Assembly (NCBI GenBank): GCA_964634815.1
Contig: CAZWMD010000008.1
Span: 1 to 64,000, forward strand
From: JALZVT01 sp964634815
GTDB lineage: Bacteria > Pseudomonadota > Gammaproteobacteria > Pseudomonadales > Azotimanducaceae
DNA length: 64,000 nucleotides
Direction: 5' to 3'
Both the position numbers and the translations under genes were made by a program. A model generated the notes under the pieces. That model ran no database searches. It worked only from the letters and a program-made list of their open reading frames with translations, and was not told where the DNA came from. Shown here one piece after another: positions 15,453-23,712 of the stretch. Numbering within the stretch: position 1 is the stretch's first letter; every line of letters starts with the position of its first letter.

Positions 15453-16661
15453 ATGACTGATAGACAACAACCCCAATCGGACGATGCAGAGCTTGCAGAG
15501 TTTCGCCGGGATACCCGGGCCTGGTTGGCGGAAAACTGCCCTCCGGGGGCACGCGGACCCGGACCGGTTTCGACCGGTAGTAGCAAACTCAAGATTACCG
15601 ACAAAGATACTTTGCTGTGGCTTGATCGAATGATCGAACGCGGCTGGACCGTGCCCAGCTGGCCCACGGCCTATGGGGGTGGCGGGCTCGACAAGGATCA
15701 GTACCTTATCTTGCTGGAAGAGATGCGTGACATCAGGGCGCGTCCGGCGCTGTCCAGCTTTGGTACCTCGATGATTGGACCAACCTTGCTGGATATGGGG
15801 TCTGAGGCGCAAAAACAAACTCACTTGCCGCGTATCGCCAGGGCTGAAGTTGAGTGGTGTCAGGGCTACAGCGAACCAGGCTCGGGTAGCGATCTTGCGT
15901 CGCTGCGAACCAGGGCAGATCTGGAGGGCGATCACTTTGTTATCAACGGTCAGAAGATCTGGACGTCCGGGGCGCACAACGCAGACTGGATGTTTTGCCT
16001 GGTGCGTACCGATTTTGACGCGCCCAAACACAATGGCATCAGCTTTGTGCTGTTACCCATGGACCAGCCGGGAGTCACCATAAAACCCATTCGTCTCATT
16101 AGTGGTGAATCGCCGTTTAATGAAACTTTCTTTGATAATGCGCTTGCCAAGAAAGAAGACCTGGTGGGTGAACTCAACAAAGGCTGGACTGTGGGTAAGC
16201 GATTGCTGCAACACGAACGTTCCGGCATGGAATCTCTGGTTGCAGGAAGTGCTGCCTCCAAAGAAGCAGGATTGGTGAGCGAGGCGAAACAGCTTCTTGG
16301 GGAGCAAAACGGAAAGATTGCGGATGCGGATTTGCGTGGCGATGTCCTTGAGTATGAGATGAACAGTGCGGTGTTTCGTCTTGCGCAGCGACGAGCCGTA
16401 CAGGAATCGGATGGGGGTACGCCTGGGCCGGTCACGTCTATATTCAAGGTGTACGGTAGCGAGTTACAACAGCAGTACTATGATTTGCTGCTTACGATGC
16501 GTGGCAGTGCAGGCTACGGGATAGATGAGTTGCATCACAGCGATGCTGATCGGGAAACGGTGAACCGTTGGCTATATTACCGGGCGGCGTCGATCTACAG
16601 CGGCAGCAATGAAGTGCAGCGCAATATTATTGCAAAGCGGGTATTGGGCTTGCCGGATTAG
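15453..16661 (+). CDS. Acyl-CoA dehydrogenase
   Basis: 402 residues from ATG 15453, which has GGAGGG 7-8 nt upstream. FAD-dependent alpha,beta-dehydrogenation of an acyl-CoA thioester. Family marks are 'QGYSEPGSGSDLASLRTRA', 'INGQKIWTSGAHNADWMFCLVRTD', 'HERSGMES', 'AGYGIDE', and the C-terminal 'IYSGSNEVQRNIIAKRVLGLP'. The canonical MCAD-type catalytic Glu position ('Y-E-G') reads Y-S-G here, as in several FadE-like families whose base lies elsewhere or whose partner subunit carries it. No partner dehydrogenase is adjacent. The substrate is unknown; branched, cyclic or steroid-type acyl groups are possible. Confidence 0.85.
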   Translation: MTDRQQPQSDDAELAEFRRDTRAWLAENCPPGARGPGPVSTGSSKLKITDKDTLLWLDRMIERGWTVPSWPTAYGGGGLDKDQYLILLEEMRDIRARPALSSFGTSMIGPTLLDMGSEAQKQTHLPRIARAEVEWCQGYSEPGSGSDLASLRTRADLEGDHFVINGQKIWTSGAHNADWMFCLVRTDFDAPKHNGISFVLLPMDQPGVTIKPIRLISGESPFNETFFDNALAKKEDLVGELNKGWTVGKRLLQHERSGMESLVAGSAASKEAGLVSEAKQLLGEQNGKIADADLRGDVLEYEMNSAVFRLAQRRAVQESDGGTPGPVTSIFKVYGSELQQQYYDLLLTMRGSAGYGIDELHHSDADRETVNRWLYYRAASIYSGSNEVQRNIIAKRVLGLPD

Positions 16662-16669
16662 TCCGGTAA

Positions 16670-17770
16670 TTAGCTGGCGAGTAATGCTTCGAGCATTTCG
16701 CGTTCAAGTGTGCGCACAAGTTCGGCGGCGGGCATGGGGCGATTGTTGTGAACGCTTTGGCCGGCCCACATAGCGCTGTAATCTTGCAGTAAGTCCTGCT
16801 TGTTGGTGGCGGCCGCGGCGGCGCTCAGGGCTTTTCCGGCATCGTAGGTGATGGGATAGTCTGGTGCTTCGTCTGCAAATTCATCAAGCTGGGTAGTGAG
16901 CAGATTGTTGAGGCCCCGTGCTTCGCGGCCGGAAAATACTCTGGTCATAATTGTGCTGGCATTTGGGTTTATCAGCGCCTCTCTATACGCCTGGTTGGCG
17001 GAAGATTCCTCCGCGCTAACAAACGCCGTGCCCAGTTGTACGGCTGCTGCACCGGACCTCAATGCGGCTGCTGCAGCCTGGCCCGTTCCGATACCGCCGG
17101 CCGCGATGACGGGTACCTCAACCGCCTCGCATACCTGGTCTAGCAGGTTGGCGAGTGGTAGTTGTTCATCGGGTTGCGCAGGGCTATTCAAAAAGTGACC
17201 TCGATGGCCGCCTGCTTCCCAGCCTTGAGCGATGATGGCATCCGCACCGCCATCTTCGAGGGCGCGTGCTTCGCGGACATTGGTTGCGCTCGACAGCACT
17301 TTTGTACCCGCAGATCTTAGTGCCTTCATCGTGCTTGATGAGGGCAGTCCAAAATGGAAACTCACCACACTGGGTTCCAGCGCCAGCAGTGACTCTAGCG
17401 TTGCAGGGTTATCATCGAAGCTGGGGTAGGGGGCGCTTATGCGGGTAGGCGGTGCTGCACCCAGGCGCTCAAAATGCGGAGTCAGTCGGTCAAGCCAGGC
17501 AGCTTCCCGCTCTGGATCTGTGTTTGGCGAGTCGTGTACAAAGAAATTCAGATTGATGGATGGACGACTCACACTGGAGAGTTTGTCAGGGAGCGCGTCC
17601 AAAACGGCAGGACTTCCACCGCCAAGCCCCAGTGAGCCCAACGCCCCGGTGCCCGCGACAGCGCTGGCAAGGACCCGGTTTGATACCCCCGCCATGGGCG
17701 CCTGAATAATTGGCAGGCTGATGCCAAGAAGCTCCAGTAGTTGGTTGGTTTGAGGGGGGTAGTGAGACAT
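16670..17770 (-). CDS. NAD(P)H-dependent flavin oxidoreductase / nitronate monooxygenase family
   Basis: 366 residues. FMN-binding TIM-barrel of the 2-nitropropane dioxygenase family: N-terminal 'LPIIQAPMAGVSN', 'GALGSLGLGGGS', 'IIAQGWEAGGHRGHF' (phosphate and substrate loop with the His), 'VPVIAAGGIGTGQAAAAALRSGA' and 'VQLGTAFVSAEES'. It oxidises alkyl nitronates or acts as an NADH:quinone-type reductase depending on the class; the class cannot be fixed by eye. It converges on the acyl-CoA dehydrogenase with 8 nt between the stops and is divergent from aceA. Confidence 0.85.
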   Translation of the reverse strand: MSHYPPQTNQLLELLGISLPIIQAPMAGVSNRVLASAVAGTGALGSLGLGGGSPAVLDALPDKLSSVSRPSINLNFFVHDSPNTDPEREAAWLDRLTPHFERLGAAPPTRISAPYPSFDDNPATLESLLALEPSVVSFHFGLPSSSTMKALRSAGTKVLSSATNVREARALEDGGADAIIAQGWEAGGHRGHFLNSPAQPDEQLPLANLLDQVCEAVEVPVIAAGGIGTGQAAAAALRSGAAAVQLGTAFVSAEESSANQAYREALINPNASTIMTRVFSGREARGLNNLLTTQLDEFADEAPDYPITYDAGKALSAAAAATNKQDLLQDYSAMWAGQSVHNNRPMPAAELVRTLEREMLEALLAS

Positions 17771-17820
17771 TTTGTGCTGTCCGGCGGCTGACTCGATGAT
17801 CAGATCTTAGATGACAATAA

Positions 17821-17846
17821 GGAATATATTAGTGGTGAAATATTCC
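17821..17846. promoter_or_regulatory. Inverted repeat upstream of aceA, possible operator
   Basis: GGAATAT at 17821-17827 and ATATTCC at 17840-17846 are perfect 7-bp inverted arms with a 12-nt spacer. They lie in the 141-nt divergent region between the flavin oxidoreductase and aceA, about 65 nt before the aceA start. The spacing would suit a dimeric regulator on one DNA face. No regulator gene is adjacent, so the ligand and protein are unknown. Confidence 0.3.
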
Positions 17847-17911
17847 GTTTTCACAGGTACCCCGGATTGGTAAGGTGGCGGGATATAAAACACCATAGGA
17901 TTCAACCAATT

Positions 17912-19513
17912 ATGTCAGATTATTTGCAAAAAATTGAGGCGACAAGCGCCATGCTTGGCAACCACAGTGATTGGTCTGCCATCAAAGCCGAGTATGCCGT
18001 GCGTATGCAACTGCAAAATCGCTTCAAAACCGGACTCGATATCGCCCAGTTTACGGCCGATATCATGCGCAAGGACATGGCGGAGTATGACGCTGATACG
18101 TCGAAGTACACCCAGTCGCTAGGTTGCTGGCACGGTTTCACTGCCCAGCAAATGGCCATGGCAGTAAAGCGCCATCGCGGCACGATGAACAAATCTTATG
18201 TGTACCTGTCTGGCTGGATGGTTGCGGCGCTGCGCTCGCAGTTTGGTCCTCTGCCGGATCAGTCGATGCACGAAAAAACCTCAGTGCCCAATCTGATTGA
18301 AGAAATCTATACCTTCCTGAAGCAGGCGGATGCCCGGGAACTGCGTCATATCTTTGTTGAGCTCGATGAAGCCCGCGCCAGCGGCGGTGATGTTGATTCT
18401 ATTATTTCCCGCATCGATAACTATGAGACGCACGTAGTGCCCATCATTGCTGATATCGACGCCGGCTTCGGTAACGAAGAAGCGACCTATTTGCTTGCCA
18501 AGAAAATGATCGAGGCGGGCGCCTGCGCGATCCAGATTGAAAACCAGGTTTCTGATGCCAAGCAGTGTGGCCACCAGGCCGGCAAGGTAACGGTTCCGCA
18601 CGAAGATTTTGTGTCCAAGATCAACGCTGTACGTTATGCCTTCCTTGAGTTGGGTATCGACAACGGCATTATTGTGGCCCGCACAGATTCGTTGGGTGCT
18701 GGCCTTACTCAGAAGATACCCGTCTCTAACGCACCTGGTGATCTGGGTAATCAGTACTGTGATTTCCTTGAGACAACGCCGGTTGGCGATCTCAGCGATC
18801 TCACCGAAGGCGATATCACCATTCATCAGAATGGTGTCGTCTGCAAGCCAACCCGGTTAGACAACGGTCTCTATGCGTTCCGTGAAAACACCGGCTTTGA
18901 TCGTGTTGTACTGGATTGTGTAACCAGCCTCGAGCACGGTGCAGATCTTTTGTGGATCGAAACCGAGAAGCCAAATGTTGAGCAGATCGCTGGCATGGTG
19001 AACGAGATTCGCAAGAAGCGTCCCGATGCCAAGCTGGTGTATAACAACTCACCCTCATTCAACTGGACCCTGGCATTCCGTGAGCAGGTGTATGGTGAGT
19101 GGAAGGACGCGGGCAAAGACGTATCAGGCTACCCTGATCCAGAGACCGCGCCAAAAGGTTTGATGGATGCCCAGTTTGATAACTCCGAGTTGGCCGCTGC
19201 CGCGGACGAGCTGGTACAACGCTTCCAGGCGGATGCTGCTCGCGAAGCAGGCATCTTCCATCACCTGATCACCCTGCCGACTTATCATGAGACCGCATTG
19301 GGTACCGATATTCTGGCTGAAGGCTACTTTGGCGATCTGGGTATGCTTGCCTATGTGCGAGACATTCAGCGTCAGGAAATTCGTCGGGACCAGGCGTCGG
19401 TTAAGCATCAGGACCTCGCAGGCTCCAACATTGGCGATGACCACAAGGAATACTTCCTTGGTGAGAAGGCCTTGCTGGCTGGTGGTGCCGCAAACACCAT
19501 GAATCAGTTCTAG
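17912..19513 (+). CDS. aceA: Isocitrate lyase, long form
   Basis: 533 residues from ATG 17912. First enzyme of the glyoxylate shunt: isocitrate to succinate plus glyoxylate, needed for growth on acetate, fatty acids and other C2 units. Catalytic Cys219 lies in 'SDAKQCGHQAGK', the KQCGH form seen in the longer Pseudomonas-type enzymes rather than KKCGH. 'DIDAGFGNEEATYLL' near 181 supplies metal-binding Asp residues, and 'VARTDSLGAGL' and 'IETEKPNVEQ' follow. Length fits the ~530-residue class. Malate synthase is not in the window. The abundance of acyl-CoA genes here fits a fatty-acid or acetyl-CoA-fed metabolism (inference). Confidence 0.95.
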   Translation: MSDYLQKIEATSAMLGNHSDWSAIKAEYAVRMQLQNRFKTGLDIAQFTADIMRKDMAEYDADTSKYTQSLGCWHGFTAQQMAMAVKRHRGTMNKSYVYLSGWMVAALRSQFGPLPDQSMHEKTSVPNLIEEIYTFLKQADARELRHIFVELDEARASGGDVDSIISRIDNYETHVVPIIADIDAGFGNEEATYLLAKKMIEAGACAIQIENQVSDAKQCGHQAGKVTVPHEDFVSKINAVRYAFLELGIDNGIIVARTDSLGAGLTQKIPVSNAPGDLGNQYCDFLETTPVGDLSDLTEGDITIHQNGVVCKPTRLDNGLYAFRENTGFDRVVLDCVTSLEHGADLLWIETEKPNVEQIAGMVNEIRKKRPDAKLVYNNSPSFNWTLAFREQVYGEWKDAGKDVSGYPDPETAPKGLMDAQFDNSELAAAADELVQRFQADAAREAGIFHHLITLPTYHETALGTDILAEGYFGDLGMLAYVRDIQRQEIRRDQASVKHQDLAGSNIGDDHKEYFLGEKALLAGGAANTMNQF

Positions 19514-19544
19514 ACGGTCCAAAGAAGGATGCGGGCAGGTTTGC

Positions 19545-19578
19545 TACTCTGTGGTGACTAACACACCACTTTAGAGTA
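19545..19578 (+). other. Imperfect hairpin between aceA and the next hydrolase
   Basis: TACTCTGTGGTG (19545-19556) pairs with CACCAC (19564-19569) and AGAGTA (19573-19578), with a TTT bulge and a 7-nt loop. There is no U tract, and the element ends 6 nt before the next start codon. It could attenuate aceA readthrough or affect translation of the hydrolase; it is not a textbook terminator. Confidence 0.3.
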
Positions 19579-19584
19579 CGACTT

Positions 19585-20772
19585 ATGCCCGCATCTCTTG
19601 GGGAATCCCGTCCGTTTGGTTTTGGCTACTGGCCGTTAGCTGAAGACGCCCCAAGTGTTGACTGTCAAAGAGAACCGATACGCCTGGTTTCGCCCGATGG
19701 CGCGCTGGTGCGCGGTGTTCTGTGGACACCGCCTGCACCCCAGAAATGGCACACCGCTGTGGTGTTGTCGCATCCCCGTGGTGACTTCTCCGTACACTAC
19801 GCCTGCCCCTTACTCGCTGCCGCTGGCTTTGCGGTCCTGGGGTTTTCTACTCGTTACCTAAACAATGATACCGACTGCCTGCACGAAAACTGCGTGATTG
19901 ATGTAGCCACTGCGGTTGCGGAGATGCGTCGCCGTGGGGCTGAGAATGTGGTTTTGCTGGGGAATTCAGGTGGCGGCTCATTGATGGCTTTAGCCCAGAA
20001 GGAAACCGGTTGCGGTGACGCCTGGGTAGGACTGGCTGCACATCCCGGTGAAGGTGTTTTCATGTGCCAGGTTATCGATCCGTCCGTCACCGATGAGGCT
20101 GATCCGGCATCCGTTAATCCTGAGCTTGATATGTACAACCCGGACAATGGCTGGCGCCCCTGGCCAGAACCCTGTGTCTATGACCGTACCTGGCTTGCGA
20201 ACTACCGGGCGGCGCAGCTCGAGCGGATCGCCCGGCTTGATGCGATCGCACGGGACTCCATAGAGGATGCTGCAGTAGCCAGACGGCAGGCCAAATCGAT
20301 TGATAAAGCCAGGGATGCAAAAGCCTGGCGTTACTGGCGTCAGCGTGCGGTGCACGCCAAGTACATGGTGATCTACAGAACACTCGCCGATCCGGCGTAC
20401 CTTGATCTGTCGATAGATGCGGATGAGCGACCGATGGGGTCGTTGTTTGCGTTTCCTGATCCGTTTGAGGCGAACTACGGTCGCGGCGGGCTGTCTCGAA
20501 CAATGACAGCCCGGGGCTGGTTGTCGACCTGGTCAGGTTTGTCATCGCACGCAAAGGTTGCAGATACGATGCCCGCAGTCAGGGTGCCGACCCTGGTGAT
20601 CCACGCCACCGCAGACACTGAAATTCGAGTGCACCAGGCTAAGGCGATTCACGCCGCATCAGGCAGTGATGATGCGACCTACCATGAACTCAAAGGTGCA
20701 CCGCACTACTTCGAAGGCTATCGCCCTGAGGCCATGGAGCTAGTGGCTGAGTGGATCAAACAGCGTTTTTAG
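19585..20772 (+). CDS. Large alpha/beta hydrolase
   Basis: 395 residues. The nucleophile elbow is 'LGNSGGGSLM', a variant of G-x-S-x-G with Asn before Ser. 'VVLSHPRGDFSVHYACPLL' is the oxyanion region, 'LVIHATADTEIRV' carries the acid, and 'LKGAPHYFEGYRPEAM' carries the His. A helical, charged insertion of about 100 residues between strands 6 and 7 (with 'AVARRQAKSIDKARDAKAWRYW') forms a large cap. This type is common in aerobic proteobacteria near CoA-thioester and aromatic-compound genes, but its substrate is not established. It converges on the VOC gene with 15 nt between the stops. Confidence 0.75.
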   Translation: MPASLGESRPFGFGYWPLAEDAPSVDCQREPIRLVSPDGALVRGVLWTPPAPQKWHTAVVLSHPRGDFSVHYACPLLAAAGFAVLGFSTRYLNNDTDCLHENCVIDVATAVAEMRRRGAENVVLLGNSGGGSLMALAQKETGCGDAWVGLAAHPGEGVFMCQVIDPSVTDEADPASVNPELDMYNPDNGWRPWPEPCVYDRTWLANYRAAQLERIARLDAIARDSIEDAAVARRQAKSIDKARDAKAWRYWRQRAVHAKYMVIYRTLADPAYLDLSIDADERPMGSLFAFPDPFEANYGRGGLSRTMTARGWLSTWSGLSSHAKVADTMPAVRVPTLVIHATADTEIRVHQAKAIHAASGSDDATYHELKGAPHYFEGYRPEAMELVAEWIKQRF

Positions 20773-20787
20773 AGCCTCAGGCAGGCG

Positions 20788-21270
20788 TTACACAAGTTGT
20801 GTCTTTGTGCGATCCAGAGCAAAGGCATGCTCTGGATCATTGATCTGCTGAATCTCGATGACGTTGCCATCCGGGTCTCTGCCGTAGGTCGCGCGAATGG
20901 CGCCGCCGAGGTCTGGTGGCTCACAGTTGAACACCATGCCGTGGCTGCTTAGGCGTTGATACTCGGCCTCGATATCCTGCACATCCAGGCAGAAGTGTGT
21001 GTAGCCATGATCATTCACGCCGTACTCTGGATTTTTTTCAGCGCCTTTTGGGCTTTCGTATTCAAAAAATTCAAGGTAGGCGTTGCCCAGCTTGAGCATG
21101 GCCTGTTTTGCAGCAGATTTTTTCAGGCCAACGATTGAGTCGATGGCCGGGTTGCCGCTCTGCCAACCGCCTTCGTAAACCACTTCAGCGCCAATCACAT
21201 CGCGATAGAAAGCGACGAGCCGTGCAAGGTTAGGTGTGCTGATCGCGACGTGATGAATTCCTCGAATCAT
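20788..21270 (-). CDS. VOC-family (glyoxalase/bleomycin-resistance fold) protein
   Basis: 160 residues. Two beta-alpha-beta-beta-beta modules: 'GIHHVAISTPNLARLVAFYRDVIGAEV' at the start, and 'YTHFCLDVQDIEAEYQRLSSHGM' plus 'ATYGRDPDGNVIEIQQI' in the second half. Metal ligand candidates are His6 or His7, His in 'YTHFCL', and Glu in 'VIEIQQ'. The pattern is closest to lactoylglutathione-lyase or methylmalonyl-CoA-epimerase-like dioxygenase-fold proteins; the reaction cannot be assigned. Several GST genes occur in the same region, which is compatible with detoxification. Confidence 0.75.
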   Translation of the reverse strand: MIRGIHHVAISTPNLARLVAFYRDVIGAEVVYEGGWQSGNPAIDSIVGLKKSAAKQAMLKLGNAYLEFFEYESPKGAEKNPEYGVNDHGYTHFCLDVQDIEAEYQRLSSHGMVFNCEPPDLGGAIRATYGRDPDGNVIEIQQINDPEHAFALDRTKTQLV

Positions 21271-21406
21271 GGCAGGCTCGCTCCTGAATTTTTTGGCGTT
21301 TTTTGGCGTCTAAAGTGCAACCAACCGGCTACGCAGGTTGATTGTGCCAATGGTATCATCGGTTGAATTGGACCGATCAGATGACCGATGGATTAGGGGA
21401 AGGTTA

Positions 21407-22015
21407 ATGGGTATCAAGCTATTTGGCATTTCGGGATCAAGAGCAATTCGCTCGATCTGGGCCGCAGAAGAAACAGGGGTCGACTACGAGCACGTCGCCA
21501 CCCACTTTGTGAAAGACTCCAAGGCTGAGGAGTATTTGCAGATCAATCCGAACGGCCGAATCCCTGCTTTGGCAGACGGTGAGTTTCTGTTGTGCGAATC
21601 GATGGCGATCAATCTCTATCTCGCCAAGAATTATGGTGGCGACCTCTACCCCAATACGACGTCTGGCGAGGCGCTGGCCTGGCAGTGGAGTCTTTGGGGC
21701 ATATCAGAAATAGAGCCGCTGCAAATGCAGATTGTGGTGCAGAAGCTCTTTACCAAAGAAGACAAGCGAGACCCTGCTGTGATTGCGCGGGCCGAGAAAG
21801 GGTTGGCCCGGCCACTTGATGTACTGAATGATCTACTGGAGAAACAGCCTTACTTGCTGGGTGATGAGTTCAGCATTGCTGATCTGAACGTTGCTGGAGT
21901 GATGTTGTTGTTAGAAATGGTGCAGTTTGATACCTCATCCTGGAGCCATGTTCACTCCTGGTTACAGCGGTGTTATGCCAGAGAGTCCCTGGCTCGAGCG
22001 CGCGCCCGAGACTAG
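21407..22015 (+). CDS. Glutathione S-transferase
   Basis: 202 residues from ATG 21407, supported by AGGGGAAGG just upstream. Thioredoxin-like N-domain: 'KLFGISGSRAIRSIWAAEE' (Ser as likely activating residue), 'NPNGRIPALADGEFLLCESMAI' with the cis-Pro and the 'ES' glutathione-binding pair. Helical C-domain contains 'YLLGDEFSIADLNVAGVM' (N-cap box). Length is normal for a bacterial GST. Its stop overlaps by 4 nt the stop of the convergent GMC oxidoreductase gene. Confidence 0.85.
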   Translation: MGIKLFGISGSRAIRSIWAAEETGVDYEHVATHFVKDSKAEEYLQINPNGRIPALADGEFLLCESMAINLYLAKNYGGDLYPNTTSGEALAWQWSLWGISEIEPLQMQIVVQKLFTKEDKRDPAVIARAEKGLARPLDVLNDLLEKQPYLLGDEFSIADLNVAGVMLLLEMVQFDTSSWSHVHSWLQRCYARESLARARARD

Positions 22016-23646
22016 TCCCGGAGTGCTGCATCTTCCAGAATGAACTTTGAGCCGCGCTCAGCAATCATAACCGTTGGCGCGTTGGTGTTTCCTGAGGTGA
22101 TGGTTGGCATGATCGAGGCATCGATCACCCGCAGACCATCTACCCCATGCACCTGCAATCGGTCATTCACAACCGCCATGGTATCGCTGCCCATTTTGCA
22201 GGTGCCTACCGGGTGAAAGATTGTGGTGCCCAGATTCCTCGCCGCTTCCAGCAGCTGTTCGTCGGTGGTAAGGGTGGGTCCTGGCTTCCACTCCTGGGGT
22301 GCATAGGGTTTTAACGCGTCAGCCTGCATGATCTTGCGGGTGAATTTGAGCCCTTGTACTGCAATCTCCTGATCTGACTCAGTGCTTAGATAGTTGAGCT
22401 TGATTGATGGTGCGTCTTCGATCTTTGGGCTTCTGATCTCAATCTGGCCTCTGCTGGTTGGGCGCAGATTACAAACGGAAGGGGTGATGGCATTGAAGCT
22501 GTGGAGTGGATCGCCAAACTTGTCGAGCGAAAGCGGCTGCACGTGCCATTCAATATTGGCGCTGCTCTGCTGATCATCGCTTTTTGCAAAGGCACCGAGT
22601 TGTGATGGCGGCATAGTGAGCGGGCCGGTTTTCTTCAGGAAATACTCCATACCCATCAGTGCCTTGCCCAGCAAAGAACCCGCTTTTTTGTTGAGTGTTG
22701 TGGTGTTGCTTACCTTGTAGACGCTGCGTACCTGTAAGTGATCTTGCAGATTGGCGCCAACGCCAGGTAGGGCGGTGAGAGTTTCAAGGCCGTGTTTTTG
22801 CAGCATCTCCGGGTCGCCGATGCCCGAGAGCTGCAACAACTGCGGGCTGGCGATTGCTCCTGCGGCCAGAATCACCTCTTTGCGTGCATGCATTTGTTGT
22901 CGAGTACGTTTGGCATCAATGAGTTCGACGCCGGTGGCTCTTGGCTTGCGGCCGGAGTTTGCGTTTGCAGCGCTGTCAAATACCAGCCGTTCTACCTGAC
23001 ATTTTGTCAGAACCGTCAAATTTGGTCGGGAAAGCACGGGTCGCAGAAAGGCGCTGGTACCACTCCATCGCCCACCGTTTTTTTGATTCATCTGAAAGTA
23101 GGCGTTGCCAAAGTTGTCGCCGCGATTGAACTCTTCAATTTTTGGAATGCCTGTCTGTTCAGCGGCGTCTCGCCATGCATCTAGAATTTCCCAGTTCACC
23201 CGGCGCTCTTCAACGCGCAGCTCGCCGCCGCTGCCGTGGTAGTCGTCTGCGCCGTGCTGATAGTCTTCTGAGGCCTTGAAGATCGGTAAGACATCGTCCC
23301 AGCCCCAGCCACGATTACCGAGCTGAGCCCAGTGGTCGTAGTCGCTGGCCTGGCCGCGCATGTAGATCATGGCGTTAATCGAGGAACAGCCGCCCAGAAC
23401 TTTACCGCGGGCGTAACCGATCTGCCGGTTGTTCAGACCCGGGTCGGGGTCGGTTTTGAAACACCAGTCTGTTCTGGGATTGCCAATGGTATAGAGATAC
23501 CCAACCGGTATGTCGATCCAGAAGTAATTGTCCTTGCCGCCGGCCTCGATAAGCAGGACCTGATTGTTGGAATCCTTCGTTAGGCGATTGGCCAACACGC
23601 AGCCTGCAGTCCCCGCGCCAACGATGATGTAATCGTAATTCTTCAT
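22012..23646 (-). CDS. GMC-family FAD oxidoreductase (choline/alcohol dehydrogenase-like)
   Basis: 544 residues; the ATG at 23646 places the Rossmann motif 'YIIVGAGTAGC' at residues 5-15, as usual. Further marks are 'GGKVLGG'-like 'ARGKVLGGCSSINAMIYMRGQ' (signature 1), 'AGAIASPQLLQLSGIG' (signature 2), and the C-terminal 'FHPVGTCKMG' with the catalytic His and 'TSGNTNAPTVMIAERG' with the conserved Asn. It oxidises a primary alcohol and passes electrons to the respiratory chain in most relatives (BetA, AlkJ). No betaine aldehyde dehydrogenase is nearby, so a choline role is not supported by context. Divergent from the symporter gene (66 nt between starts). Confidence 0.88.
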   Translation of the reverse strand: MKNYDYIIVGAGTAGCVLANRLTKDSNNQVLLIEAGGKDNYFWIDIPVGYLYTIGNPRTDWCFKTDPDPGLNNRQIGYARGKVLGGCSSINAMIYMRGQASDYDHWAQLGNRGWGWDDVLPIFKASEDYQHGADDYHGSGGELRVEERRVNWEILDAWRDAAEQTGIPKIEEFNRGDNFGNAYFQMNQKNGGRWSGTSAFLRPVLSRPNLTVLTKCQVERLVFDSAANANSGRKPRATGVELIDAKRTRQQMHARKEVILAAGAIASPQLLQLSGIGDPEMLQKHGLETLTALPGVGANLQDHLQVRSVYKVSNTTTLNKKAGSLLGKALMGMEYFLKKTGPLTMPPSQLGAFAKSDDQQSSANIEWHVQPLSLDKFGDPLHSFNAITPSVCNLRPTSRGQIEIRSPKIEDAPSIKLNYLSTESDQEIAVQGLKFTRKIMQADALKPYAPQEWKPGPTLTTDEQLLEAARNLGTTIFHPVGTCKMGSDTMAVVNDRLQVHGVDGLRVIDASIMPTITSGNTNAPTVMIAERGSKFILEDAALRD

Positions 23647-23712
23647 AAAACATAGTGTACATTGCTGCCTGGCGGCGGGCTGCACCAACAGCCCTTTTCA
23701 GAGAGAGAAGAG

